Assembly (NCBI RefSeq): GCF_011369485.1
Contig: NZ_VXCA01000013.1
Coordinates: 123,682-187,681, forward strand
Reading direction: 5' to 3'
Length of the DNA stretch: 64,000 nt
Origin: Pseudomonas atagonensis
GTDB lineage: Bacteria > Pseudomonadota > Gammaproteobacteria > Pseudomonadales > Pseudomonadaceae
The position numbers and the translations under genes were made by a program. Positions within the stretch are counted from its first letter, which is position 1; every line of letters starts with the position of its first letter. The notes below the pieces were generated by a model that saw nothing but the letters and a program-made list of their open reading frames with translations, was not told the origin of the DNA and did not search any database. Positions 7,143-15,086 of the stretch are shown piece by piece.

Positions 7143-8009
7143 TCAGCCGTGCATGCGACCGAAACGGCCCGACTGGAAGTCCGCGAACGCCTGATGGATT
7201 TCCTGCTCGGTGTTCATCACGAACGGGCCGTGGCCAACAATCGGCTCGTCGATCGGCTCGCCGCTGAGCAGCAACACCACCGCATCCTCGCTGGCTTCAA
7301 GGCTGAGCTGCTTGCCCTCGCGGCCAAACAACACCAGTTGCCCTTCACGCGCCGACTCCAGAGCGTTGACCTCAACCGAACCTTTCAACACCACCAGCGC
7401 GGTATTGCGACCTTCATGCAGATCCAGGGTCAACAACTTGCCCGCGTTCAGACGCAGGTCCCACACGTCAATCGGCGTGAAGGTGCGTGACGGGCCTGTA
7501 TGGCCGTCGAACTCACCGGCGATCAAACGCAGGCTGCCGGCATTGTCCTTGAGCGCGATGTTCGGGATGTCGGCATCGAGAATGGTCTGGTAGCCGGGTG
7601 CTGCCATTTTGTCTTTTGCCGGCAGGTTGACCCACAGTTGCACCATTTCCAGCTTGCCACCTGTTTTGGCAAAGTTTTCCGAATGGAACTCTTCATGCAA
7701 AATCCCGGAAGCAGCGGTCATCCACTGCACATCGCCCGGGCCGATGGTGCCGCCGCTGCCGGTGGAGTCGCGGTGCTGCGCTTCGCCGTCATACACAATC
7801 GTCACGGTTTCAAAACCACGGTGCGGGTGTTGCCCCACGCCGCGCCGTTCGGTGGTCGGGGTAAATTCGGCGGGGCCCGCGTGATCGAGCAGCAAAAACG
7901 GGCTGATGTGTTGACCCAGATTGTCGTAGGAAAACAGTGTGCGAACCGGGAACCCATCGCCGACCCAATGCCCGCGCGGGCTGGTGTAAATACCGATGAT
8001 GTTTTTCAT
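7143..8009 (-). CDS. Pirin-family bicupin protein
   Basis: This 288-residue protein has the N-terminal cupin metal site of pirins: HPHRGFETVT supplies two His, and SGILHEEF supplies the third His and the Glu. Bacterial pirins include quercetin dioxygenases and regulators of central metabolism, so the role is open. The start MKNIIGIYTSPRGHWVGDGF has a GGAGG sequence 6 bases upstream, which favours it over the frame's earlier methionine. A perfect 14-bp palindrome lies about 32 bases upstream. Confidence 0.88.
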   Translation of the reverse strand: MKNIIGIYTSPRGHWVGDGFPVRTLFSYDNLGQHISPFLLLDHAGPAEFTPTTERRGVGQHPHRGFETVTIVYDGEAQHRDSTGSGGTIGPGDVQWMTAASGILHEEFHSENFAKTGGKLEMVQLWVNLPAKDKMAAPGYQTILDADIPNIALKDNAGSLRLIAGEFDGHTGPSRTFTPIDVWDLRLNAGKLLTLDLHEGRNTALVVLKGSVEVNALESAREGQLVLFGREGKQLSLEASEDAVVLLLSGEPIDEPIVGHGPFVMNTEQEIHQAFADFQSGRFGRMHG

Positions 8010-8272
8010 GGTTGCCTCCAATTAGACGGGTGACGCTATGGATTAAGCTTAATCGCATCACCAGTTCCGCACTAGACGGGGAAAACCGGCCTCAGTGTTC
8101 TACCAGAAGGACAATCATCTGTAATTCAACGCCGAACCGATCTGCCGACAACACACGCTCCAAAAAAGATTCATGACTTGCGGTCAACAGTGCTTTGCCC
8201 CACCAGCTGTTTTTCTCAACGATTCAGACACGGATACTCCAGCCCATTCCCACTGCAATCCTGGAGTCCTTC
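8010..8272. promoter_or_regulatory. Divergent pirin / aldo-keto reductase promoter region with a 14-bp palindrome
   Basis: GATTAAGCTTAATC (8041-8054) is a perfect palindrome just upstream of the pirin start. It is a likely operator for a transcription factor encoded elsewhere, as no regulator gene adjoins. The rest of the interval holds no recognisable gene or terminator. The reductase start at 8273 has GGAG 7 bases upstream. Confidence 0.45.
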
Positions 8273-9076
8273 ATGTCTGTTCCCGCTTTCGGTCTTGGTA
8301 CGTTTCGCCTGCAAGGTCAGGTCGTCATCGACTCCGTGCGCACCGCCCTTGAACTCGGCTACCGGGTCATCGACACCGCGCAGATCTACGAAAACGAAGC
8401 CGATGTCGGTCAGGCCATCGCGGCCAGCGGAATCCCTCGTGAAGCGTTGTTCATCACCAGCAAAATCTGGGTCGCCAACTTCGCCAAAGAGCGTCTGATC
8501 GACAGCCTCAAGGAAAGCCTGCAGAAGCTGCAGACCGACTACCTCGACCTGACCCTGATTCACTGGCCATCGCCCGAAAGTGAAGTGCCTGTCGAAGAGT
8601 TCATGGGTGCTTTGCTGGAGGCAAAGCGCCTGGGTCTGACCCGTGAAATCGGCGTGTCCAACTTCACCATCGATTTGATGAAACAAGCCATCGCCGCTGT
8701 CGGTGCAAAGAACATTGCGACCAACCAGATCGAACTGCACCCGTATCTGCAAAACCGCAAAGTGGTCGAGTTCGCACACAGCCAGGGCATTCACATCACC
8801 TCCTACATGACCCTCGCTTACGGTGAAGTGCTGAAGGATCCCGTGATCCAGCAGATCGCAGAACGCCTGCAAGCCACGCCTGCGCAAGTCACTCTGGCTT
8901 GGGCGATGCAATCGGGTTTCGCGGTGATTCCGTCATCGACCAAGCGCGCCAATCTGCAGAGCAATCTCGGCGCAACGGCGCTGACCCTGAGCGATGCCGA
9001 CATGGCCCTGATTGCCACGCTCGAGCGCGGTCATCGCCTGACCAGCCCGAAAGGCATCGCCCCGCAATGGGATTGA
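8273..9076 (+). CDS. dkgB: Aldo-keto reductase, 2,5-diketo-D-gluconate reductase B type
   Basis: This 267-residue protein has the same length as E. coli DkgB. The AKR catalytic tetrad is visible: Asp and Tyr in DTAQIYENE, Lys in ITSKIW and His in LIHWPSP. The C-terminal [17 protein letters not shown] segment binds NADPH. Enzymes of this type reduce 2,5-diketogluconate and methylglyoxal-like aldehydes. The start [15 protein letters not shown] has CTGGAG upstream; the open frame runs 26 codons further without family similarity. The stop is 4 bases from the convergent sensor kinase gene. Confidence 0.88.
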   Translation: MSVPAFGLGTFRLQGQVVIDSVRTALELGYRVIDTAQIYENEADVGQAIAASGIPREALFITSKIWVANFAKERLIDSLKESLQKLQTDYLDLTLIHWPSPESEVPVEEFMGALLEAKRLGLTREIGVSNFTIDLMKQAIAAVGAKNIATNQIELHPYLQNRKVVEFAHSQGIHITSYMTLAYGEVLKDPVIQQIAERLQATPAQVTLAWAMQSGFAVIPSSTKRANLQSNLGATALTLSDADMALIATLERGHRLTSPKGIAPQWD

Positions 9077-9080
9077 TGGG

Positions 9081-12000
9081 TCAAGCCGAAAGGCGTTGTT
9101 CGAGGCCGTGCATGGCCTCGAACAACACGCTGATTGCCGTTTGAACGTCCGATGTTTTTGCCTCGCGGCAAGCCTGTTCAAGGTCGGAGCATGCCGATAT
9201 CACTCGCGCCGCTCCGACCATCTGCGCACCGCCCTTGATCCTATGGGCCAGATCACACAGCGCGGCCTGATCGGGCTTACTTCGTAGCTCGTCGAGTTGC
9301 AGCAGGTCACTGTGAAGGCTGTTCAACATCTCCTTGAGCAAGCGATCGATCATCGAGCGATCATCCCCGGCCATTTGCTCCAGCGCGCCCAAGTCGATAT
9401 CCATCTGTTGCGACGGTTGTGGCCAGTCAACGACACTTTCACCGTGGTTGACTCCCTCCAGCGCCAACACAAGATCGCCCAGACCAATCGGCTTGAACAG
9501 GCAATCGTCCATGCCGGCCTCGAAACAGCGAAGCCTCTCTTCAGCCAGCGCATTGGCGGTAAAACCGAGAATCAGGCAAGGCATTCTGTCCCCCCTCACC
9601 TCTTCATCACGAATCGCCCGCGTCAGTTCATAACCATTGCGTCTGGGCATGTTGCAGTCGGTAATCACCACGTCGAAGTGTTGTTCACGCCACCGTTCCA
9701 GCGCCTCATCGCCGTCCGCCGTGTCAACGGTGCGATGACCGAGTTCGCTGAGTTGCCAGCACAGCAGCAAACGGTTTACCGGATTGTCGTCCACCACCAG
9801 CACGTCCAGTGCCTGCGCAGGCAAACGCTCTGATTGCGGGATAACCGGATCCGACTCCATAGCGTCCAATAATGCCAGCTCAAGACTGAACGTAACCTGC
9901 GTGCCGACCCCCGGCTTGCTGTCCAGACGCAGCGTGCCGCCCATCATTTCGCAAAGATTGCGGCTGATCACCAGCCCCAGCCCGGATCCGCTGCGCGCCG
10001 ATTGTCCATGATTGCTCGCCTGCACAAACGGGCTGAACAGGCGTTGGCGATCTTCGGCGTCGATACCGATTCCGCTGTCGGCGATGACAACTGTGAAAGC
10101 CATGCGCTCGGCCGGTGTCGCAGTCACTGACAGCGACAAGCTGACCTCGCCCTCCTGGGTAAACTTGATTGCGTTGCTCAACAGGTTCGACAAAACCTGC
10201 TTGAAGCGCGTCGGATCAATCATCACGTCAACGTCGCTGCGTGCATCCAGGTCAATGTGCCAAAGCAGACGCTTCTGCCGCGCCAGCCCTTCGAAGACCC
10301 GACTCACCGACGCCACCAATTCGCGCAGATTGGCTCGCTCCGGGACGAGTGACAAATGCCCGGACTCGATGCGGGCGATGTCGAGAATGTCGCCGATCAG
10401 CGCCAGCAATTGCTGCCCGGCATTCGATGCCACCTGAATGGCGAGGCGATCGGTCACGCCTTCCTCGGCTCGTTTCAGTGCCAGTTCGAGCATGCCGATC
10501 AAGGCATTCATCGGCGTGCGGATTTCGTGGCTCATGGTCGCCAGAAAAGTGGTTTTGGCGCGATTGGCGTCATCGGCAGCGTCCTTGGCAGCCTGCAATT
10601 GCTGCAACCATTGGTGACGCTGACGGATCTGCCGGCGCTGAAAGGCAATCCAGCCGAGCGCTAACACCAGCAATCCCGCTGCGGCGGCGAAGCCCAAAAG
10701 GATCTCGCGGCGGTGGCGCAGCCAATAGCTCTCCTCCACCACCACATCATGGCTCCAGCGCTCGACCAGTTCGTCGATCTGCTGCGGCGCGATGCTCAGC
10801 AAGGCCTTGTTCAAGATCGAGTGCAACGCCGCTGCCTGCGGGTCAGTGGCCAGGGCGATACGCGCCGGTTGATCGCCAATGGTGCTGGCGATGCGCAGGC
10901 GTTCACGGTATTGGCGGGCGATCAGAAACCGCGCCACCAACAATGAGCTGACGGTCGCGTCCACTTGGCCCTTGGCGATCATTTCCATGCCTTCGGCCGG
11001 GCTTGTGGCGTCGACCAGACGAATCTGCGGCACCCGGCCTTGCAGGTACGCGCGCAACGGGTGACCGCGATAAATCGCCAGGCGTTTGCCGGCCAGATCG
11101 TCAAGGTTGCGTGGACTCTGCGCCGTCGTCGCGCTGACCAGCACAAACGGATTGTTCAGGTAGGCCCGGGTAAATTGCAGTTCGGATTCGCGCTCGCTGC
11201 TGGGCGTCACCACCGGCAAAACATCGAGTTCACCGACCTTGAGCTGTTCAATCTGTTGATCCAGTGAGCGTCCGCGCACGATCTCGAAATTCAAACCGCT
11301 GCGTTGTGCGATCAAGGCAAGCAACTGCGCCGAAAGACCACGAAAACGGCCTTCGGCATCAAAAAATGTCAGCGGCGCGAAATCCTCGATGACGCCGACC
11401 CGCACTCGCGGGTGTTGCGCCAGCCATTGCTGTTCGCTGGCGCTGAGCTGTATCCGTGATTGCTCGGCCATCTCGGCCCGCCCCGCACTCCAGCGTTGCT
11501 CGATCAGCTGACGTCGCGCCATCGGGATCGCCATCAATGCCCGATCGATGATGCGTTTGAGGCGAAGCTCCTTGCGTAACAAGGCGAAGCCGAACGGGTT
11601 GGCATCGAGCCCCGACGGCCCGGCCAATTGCAGGTCGTTGCGATAGTTGGTGTTGATCAGGTAATTAGCACTGATGAAGTCGCCCAGGTACACGTCATCG
11701 GCATCGAACGCCACCGCTCCCAGGGCATCCATTGCCGAGGGATAACGCTGCACCGTCGCATCGGGATAGAACCCTTGCACCGTCGCCAGCGGCAAATAAT
11801 CCTCGGCCATGGCGATACGTTTACCGGCCAAACGAGGCGGGAGCACCTCATCGATCCGGCTCACCAGCATCGGCTGATCTTCAGCGTAGGCGCGGGACAG
11901 AATGATATCCGGGTCGGTGGTTTCGAAACTGTTGGAGGTGCCCAGCAGCTCCAGATCGCCGCGCTTGAGGGCCGCCATCAATGCCTCGCGGCTGGCAAAG

Positions 12001-12299
12001 CGCTGGACCTCGATGCGCACACCGAGCAGGCGCGCCATCAGGTTGGCATAGTCAGCCGTGAGGCCTTCGAGTTCCTGCTGATTGCGGGTGATTTCGAATG
12101 GCGGGTAATCCGCCCCGGAAACACCCATGCGCAACACCGGGTGTTCGCCCAGCCATTTTCGATCCTGCTCATCCAGTCGAATCTGCAGTTTGTGCTGGCT
12201 CTCACGCGTCAGCACTTCGAGTACCCGGGGCGCTTCACCGGCCCAGCAGATGGTGGCAACGTTCAGCCAGAGCAAACACGCCCAACGCAGCAATTTCAT
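9081..12299 (-). CDS. BvgS/RocS-like hybrid sensor histidine kinase
   Basis: This 1072-residue protein has a signal peptide at 1-20, then two periplasmic Venus-flytrap domains of the SBP_bac_3 family (about 50-270 and 295-520). A single membrane helix (about 533-553) is followed by a short coiled linker, and no PAS domain was recognised. The HisKA phosphoacceptor is His591 ([11 protein letters not shown]). The HATPase carries [14 protein letters not shown] and [11 protein letters not shown] receiver (about 825-945; VVDDNPVNR, then [11 protein letters not shown]) and a C-terminal Hpt domain ([14 protein letters not shown]) complete a His-Asp-His phosphorelay. The response regulator gene ends 10 bases upstream on the same strand, so the two form an operon. 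The ligand is unknown. Confidence 0.92.
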   Translation of the reverse strand: MKLLRWACLLWLNVATICWAGEAPRVLEVLTRESQHKLQIRLDEQDRKWLGEHPVLRMGVSGADYPPFEITRNQQELEGLTADYANLMARLLGVRIEVQRFASREALMAALKRGDLELLGTSNSFETTDPDIILSRAYAEDQPMLVSRIDEVLPPRLAGKRIAMAEDYLPLATVQGFYPDATVQRYPSAMDALGAVAFDADDVYLGDFISANYLINTNYRNDLQLAGPSGLDANPFGFALLRKELRLKRIIDRALMAIPMARRQLIEQRWSAGRAEMAEQSRIQLSASEQQWLAQHPRVRVGVIEDFAPLTFFDAEGRFRGLSAQLLALIAQRSGLNFEIVRGRSLDQQIEQLKVGELDVLPVVTPSSERESELQFTRAYLNNPFVLVSATTAQSPRNLDDLAGKRLAIYRGHPLRAYLQGRVPQIRLVDATSPAEGMEMIAKGQVDATVSSLLVARFLIARQYRERLRIASTIGDQPARIALATDPQAAALHSILNKALLSIAPQQIDELVERWSHDVVVEESYWLRHRREILLGFAAAAGLLVLALGWIAFQRRQIRQRHQWLQQLQAAKDAADDANRAKTTFLATMSHEIRTPMNALIGMLELALKRAEEGVTDRLAIQVASNAGQQLLALIGDILDIARIESGHLSLVPERANLRELVASVSRVFEGLARQKRLLWHIDLDARSDVDVMIDPTRFKQVLSNLLSNAIKFTQEGEVSLSLSVTATPAERMAFTVVIADSGIGIDAEDRQRLFSPFVQASNHGQSARSGSGLGLVISRNLCEMMGGTLRLDSKPGVGTQVTFSLELALLDAMESDPVIPQSERLPAQALDVLVVDDNPVNRLLLCWQLSELGHRTVDTADGDEALERWREQHFDVVITDCNMPRRNGYELTRAIRDEEVRGDRMPCLILGFTANALAEERLRCFEAGMDDCLFKPIGLGDLVLALEGVNHGESVVDWPQPSQQMDIDLGALEQMAGDDRSMIDRLLKEMLNSLHSDLLQLDELRSKPDQAALCDLAHRIKGGAQMVGAARVISACSDLEQACREAKTSDVQTAISVLFEAMHGLEQRLSA

Positions 12300-12309
12300 G
12301 CTTGGCGAC

Positions 12310-12933
12310 TCACAGCAAATGATTGCGAAGGGCAAAACCGCGCAAGTGCACCACCGAGCGGACGCCGAGTTTTTTCATCAGACGGGTTTTATAGGTGCTG
12401 ATGGTTTTGTGGCTCAGGTGCATTTCCTCGGCGATCGTCTTGTTGAGTTTGCCCTGTGCCAGCTGGACGAAAATGCTCAATTCGCGGTCGGACAACTGCT
12501 CGATCATCTGTTTTTCGGTGAGTTGTGCCGGACTCATGACACCGCTGTCGGCCAATGCACAAAAATAGCTGTAGCCCGACATCACCCCACTTATCGCCCT
12601 GCTCAGCTCTTCCAGTTTGTTGGTTTTGGTCACGTAGGCCAGCGCTCCGGCGCGCCGGCAACGCTCCTGATAAAACAGGGGCTCGTGGGAGCTGAAAACC
12701 AGAACCTTGCAATGCAGGTTGTTGGTTCTGATGCGCACCATTACCTCCAGACCATCGAGTACCGGCAAACGCAGATCGAGTATGACCAGACTGGGATTGT
12801 GCTCGCGGATCAGTGACAGCACTTCATTGCCGCTGGATGCTTCATGAATGATTTTGAAACCCAGACGCTGCAGCACAATGATGATGGCGGCACGCACCAC
12901 CGGGTGATCGTCGACGATCAACGCTGACTTCAT
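12310..12933 (-). CDS. BvgA/RocA-like LuxR-family response regulator
   Basis: This 207-residue regulator has an N-terminal receiver with [11 protein letters not shown] (acid pair) and phosphoacceptor Asp53 in VILDLRLP. The C-terminal LuxR/NarL helix-turn-helix reads [20 protein letters not shown] and [18 protein letters not shown]. It is the output partner of the adjoining hybrid kinase and is similar in design to BvgA, EvgA and RocA1. The start MKSALIVDD has GGGGAGTGGAC upstream. TTTCCTA-like heptads upstream of the two neighbouring receiver-like genes may be its targets. Confidence 0.9.
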   Translation of the reverse strand: MKSALIVDDHPVVRAAIIIVLQRLGFKIIHEASSGNEVLSLIREHNPSLVILDLRLPVLDGLEVMVRIRTNNLHCKVLVFSSHEPLFYQERCRRAGALAYVTKTNKLEELSRAISGVMSGYSYFCALADSGVMSPAQLTEKQMIEQLSDRELSIFVQLAQGKLNKTIAEEMHLSHKTISTYKTRLMKKLGVRSVVHLRGFALRNHLL

Positions 12934-13035
12934 GTCCACTCCCCGGACGAATACTGAGCAAGTCGCCAGTGTTGCGGACGAAGCCGCACACAATGGCTGC
13001 GCAGAGACTGTTGCACGGAAGTGGAGAGGAAACAC

Positions 13036-13051
13036 CTGTCAGACCTGACAG
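13036..13051. promoter_or_regulatory. 16-bp palindrome upstream of the response regulator gene
   Basis: CTGTCAG-AC-CTGACAG is a perfect 7+2+7 inverted repeat. It lies about 100 bases upstream of the regulator start and 18 bases past the stop of the preceding gene. A 2-base loop is too tight for a good RNA hairpin and there is no T-run, so an operator is more likely than a terminator. Confidence 0.4.
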
Positions 13052-13068
13052 TTGTGCAAAGTTGAATT

Positions 13069-13512
13069 TTATGCGTTAGCCCGACGTTGCAGCACCGGCT
13101 CCGGTTTCCAGTCCGCCAGTGCAGAAGCGGTTTCGGCCACATCGACCAACGCCATCAAATGCCCGATGGTCTGGGCACCGGGCAACGCCGCATGACTGAT
13201 CTGTACGTTTTCCTGAGCGAAACCCATCGCCACTTGCAGCGGCGCCGAAGGCTCGTTGTAGATCAATGCATGGCGCACCTGCGGGTTATCGAGGAAAAAA
13301 CCCAGCAGATCCAGTGAGCCTGCCGCCAGTTCGGCGTTGATCACCACCACATCGAATGGCTCACAGCCGTAATCCACCAGCGTCAACAGCTCGCCTAGGC
13401 TTTGCACCGGCGCGACACGGTAATAACCGAGACCGTTGAACAGGCGCTCGATTTTCATCCGGTGAAAGTGCTGCGGGTCGGCAATGAGGATACGCAGGGC
13501 TTTATTGATCAT
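13069..13512 (-). CDS. Receiver-like protein lacking the phosphoacceptor Asp (pseudo-receiver 1)
   Basis: This 147-residue protein has the start of a CheY-like fold: RILIADPQHFHRMKIERLF aligns with the first strand and acid pair. The third strand reads FDVVVINAEL, so Asn59 stands where receivers carry the phosphorylated Asp. A Gly-rich or Lys-containing end of the fold is not obvious. It sits immediately upstream of, and on the same strand as, a BvgAS-like pair and resembles the next small gene. It could be a phosphorylation-independent partner of that system. The start MINKALRIL was chosen because the fold begins there. The specific function is unknown. Confidence 0.7.
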   Translation of the reverse strand: MINKALRILIADPQHFHRMKIERLFNGLGYYRVAPVQSLGELLTLVDYGCEPFDVVVINAELAAGSLDLLGFFLDNPQVRHALIYNEPSAPLQVAMGFAQENVQISHAALPGAQTIGHLMALVDVAETASALADWKPEPVLQRRANA

Positions 13513-13579
13513 GCTCAATCTCCCGGTGGTCAGGGTTTCTGGGTGCGCCAAGGCTACGCAAGCCTGCCAACGTGATCTG

Positions 13580-13593
13580 TAGGACGTTTCCTA
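13580..13593. promoter_or_regulatory. BvgA-like heptad pair upstream of pseudo-receiver 1
   Basis: TAGGACG directly abuts TTTCCTA, making an inverted pair of heptads close to the BvgA consensus TTTCYTA. It lies about 67 bases upstream of the pseudo-receiver 1 start. The match is by eye; binding is inferred from the neighbouring BvgA-like regulator. Confidence 0.38.
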
Positions 13594-13683
13594 AAAAACC
13601 GGTCACTCATCCGGAGGGGAGCTGCCAACACAGTGTCGATGCAGCATCCCCCTCACATCGGCCGCGCGTGCCAGGAAAAGGTC

Positions 13684-14073
13684 TTAAACATCGAGTTGCT
13701 CCAACAGCGATTTCAGCGCTGGCCGGTCGGGAGTCTGGATCAGACGCAACTGCCGGCGTTGATTGGCGTAAACCGTTTCGGCGTGTGGCTGACCACGCCG
13801 CGCGTCGTGGATCACACCGTGGCGAATCTGCGAATTGCTTTGAAAGAACCGCACCGGGTCGACGCCGGCCGCCGCCAACAACTCACCGTTGATGATCAGC
13901 AGATCAAAATGCTCGAACGGCTCATGCGAGTAATGGGTCACACCGAGCAGTTCGCGAAAGGAGCGCGCCCGTGTGATATGCCGACAGCCCAGCTCCCTGA
14001 AGGCTTTTTCGATTCTGTCTTGCAGAGTGCTGTGCTGTTCGGCGATCAGAATTCGCCAGCATTTGTAGGACAT
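13684..14073 (-). CDS. Receiver-like protein lacking the phosphoacceptor Asp (pseudo-receiver 2)
   Basis: This 129-residue protein is a relative of the preceding small protein. WRILIAEQHSTLQDRIEKAF is the first strand and helix, with AE in place of the acid pair. HFDLLIINGEL is the third strand, with Asn62 at the phosphoacceptor position. PVRFFQSNSQIRHGVIHD corresponds to FFLDNPQVRHALIYN of the first copy. The start MSYKCWRIL gives a complete fold; the open frame continues upstream only as unrelated sequence overlapping mgtC. The function is unknown. Confidence 0.68.
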   Translation of the reverse strand: MSYKCWRILIAEQHSTLQDRIEKAFRELGCRHITRARSFRELLGVTHYSHEPFEHFDLLIINGELLAAAGVDPVRFFQSNSQIRHGVIHDARRGQPHAETVYANQRRQLRLIQTPDRPALKSLLEQLDV

Positions 14074-14148
14074 GGGCTTTCGACAGTTAAGGAAAAGGCG
14101 TAGGCACGCGATGGAAATCACGCTAACCGAATCCACTTTCGAAAAACC

Positions 14149-14183
14149 TAGGAAAAGTCTGAAAAATCGCTGGAAACTTCCTA
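14149..14183. promoter_or_regulatory. BvgA-like heptads upstream of pseudo-receiver 2
   Basis: TAGGAAA (14149-14155) is an exact reverse complement of the BvgA-type heptad TTTCCTA. ACTTCCTA (14176-14183) is a near match in the opposite orientation 21 bases on. Both lie 76-110 bases upstream of the pseudo-receiver 2 start. The surrounding stretch 14074-14227 holds no gene. Confidence 0.38.
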
Positions 14184-14227
14184 CAGAGTTCCAAGAAAAC
14201 TGTGGGTGGGGGCGAAAGTTTCCCGCT

Positions 14228-14944
14228 TTATTCGGTGGTACTCGGACTCCAGAACGCCTGCACCACCAGCGCCGATGTCGAGATCCGCGCCACCAGCGCG
14301 TCCAACTCATCACCATCGACCGAGGTGGTCGCCAGTGTCGCCTCGATTTCAATTTCGTCGGCGCCGAAGGCATGCACGTCGACATCGCTTGCCGGGTAGT
14401 TGCTGCGTTCCAGTTCGGCTTCAAGCAAGGCGAACACGGCTTTCTGCTGCGAGCGTCGGGCGATGACGTAGACGATGTTGGTGACTTCCGCCGAGACCAC
14501 ATCCAGTGGCTGACGGTTGATGTTGTTGACGATCGGCCGCAACAAGGTGTTCGCGGCCAGAATGAACAGCGTGCCGAGCACGGCTTCGGCGAGCAGGTCG
14601 GCACCGGCGCAGGCACCGACGGCTGCCGAAGTCCACAGGGTCGCGGCGGTGTTAAGGCCGCGCACGTTGCCTTCTTCGCGCATGATCACCCCGGCGCCGA
14701 GAAAGCCGATACCGGAGACCACATAAGCGACGACGCGCACCGCGCCTTCAGCACCGGCGAGTCGGTTGGCCATGTCGACGAAAATCGCCGCACCGACCGC
14801 CACCAGCACATTGGTGCGCAGGCCGGCGGTGCGTTGCCGGTATTGACGCTCGAAGCCGATCAGGCCGCCGAGAATGAACGCGGCGCTGAGGCTGACGAGG
14901 GTGTCGAGCAGCGAGTCGAGGTTGAGGTTGTTGATGGCTTGCAT
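14228..14944 (-). CDS. mgtC: MgtC/SapB-family inner-membrane protein
   Basis: This 238-residue protein has the MgtC signature: LGGLIGFERQYRQRTAGLRTN, then VVSGIGFLGAGVI and the VRGLNTAATLWTSAAVGA motif. About five membrane helices fill residues 15-145. The rest is a soluble ACT-like domain, as in full-length MgtC. The family supports growth in low magnesium and survival in macrophages, in part by acting on the F-ATPase. It lies downstream of mgtA on the same strand, with a REPIN between them. The start MQAINN is preferred (AGGGAG 6 bases upstream). Confidence 0.9.
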   Translation of the reverse strand: MQAINNLNLDSLLDTLVSLSAAFILGGLIGFERQYRQRTAGLRTNVLVAVGAAIFVDMANRLAGAEGAVRVVAYVVSGIGFLGAGVIMREEGNVRGLNTAATLWTSAAVGACAGADLLAEAVLGTLFILAANTLLRPIVNNINRQPLDVVSAEVTNIVYVIARRSQQKAVFALLEAELERSNYPASDVDVHAFGADEIEIEATLATTSVDGDELDALVARISTSALVVQAFWSPSTTE

Positions 14945-14970
14945 CGTCATCTCCCTGAAAAAACACACAT

Positions 14971-15067
14971 CCCCTGTGGGAGCGGGCTTGCTCGCGAAGG
15001 CGTCGTGTCAGTCAAATATTTTCAACTGACACACCGCTTTCGCGAGCAAAACCGGTCCCACAGGGGG
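14971..15067. repeat. REPIN (inverted pair of Pseudomonas REP sequences)
   Basis: The left arm, CCTGTGGGAGCGGGCTTGCT onward (14973-15003), is matched by an inverted arm (about 15036-15067) containing CTTTCGCGAGCAAAACCGGT. The spacer contains a smaller inverted repeat, GTGTCAGT...ACTGACAC. The GAGCGGGCTTGCTCGCGAAG core is typical of Pseudomonas REP elements. It fills the mgtA-mgtC gap and may attenuate or stabilise transcripts. Confidence 0.85.
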
Positions 15068-15086
15068 AATAGCGTTGTTCGTGCTG

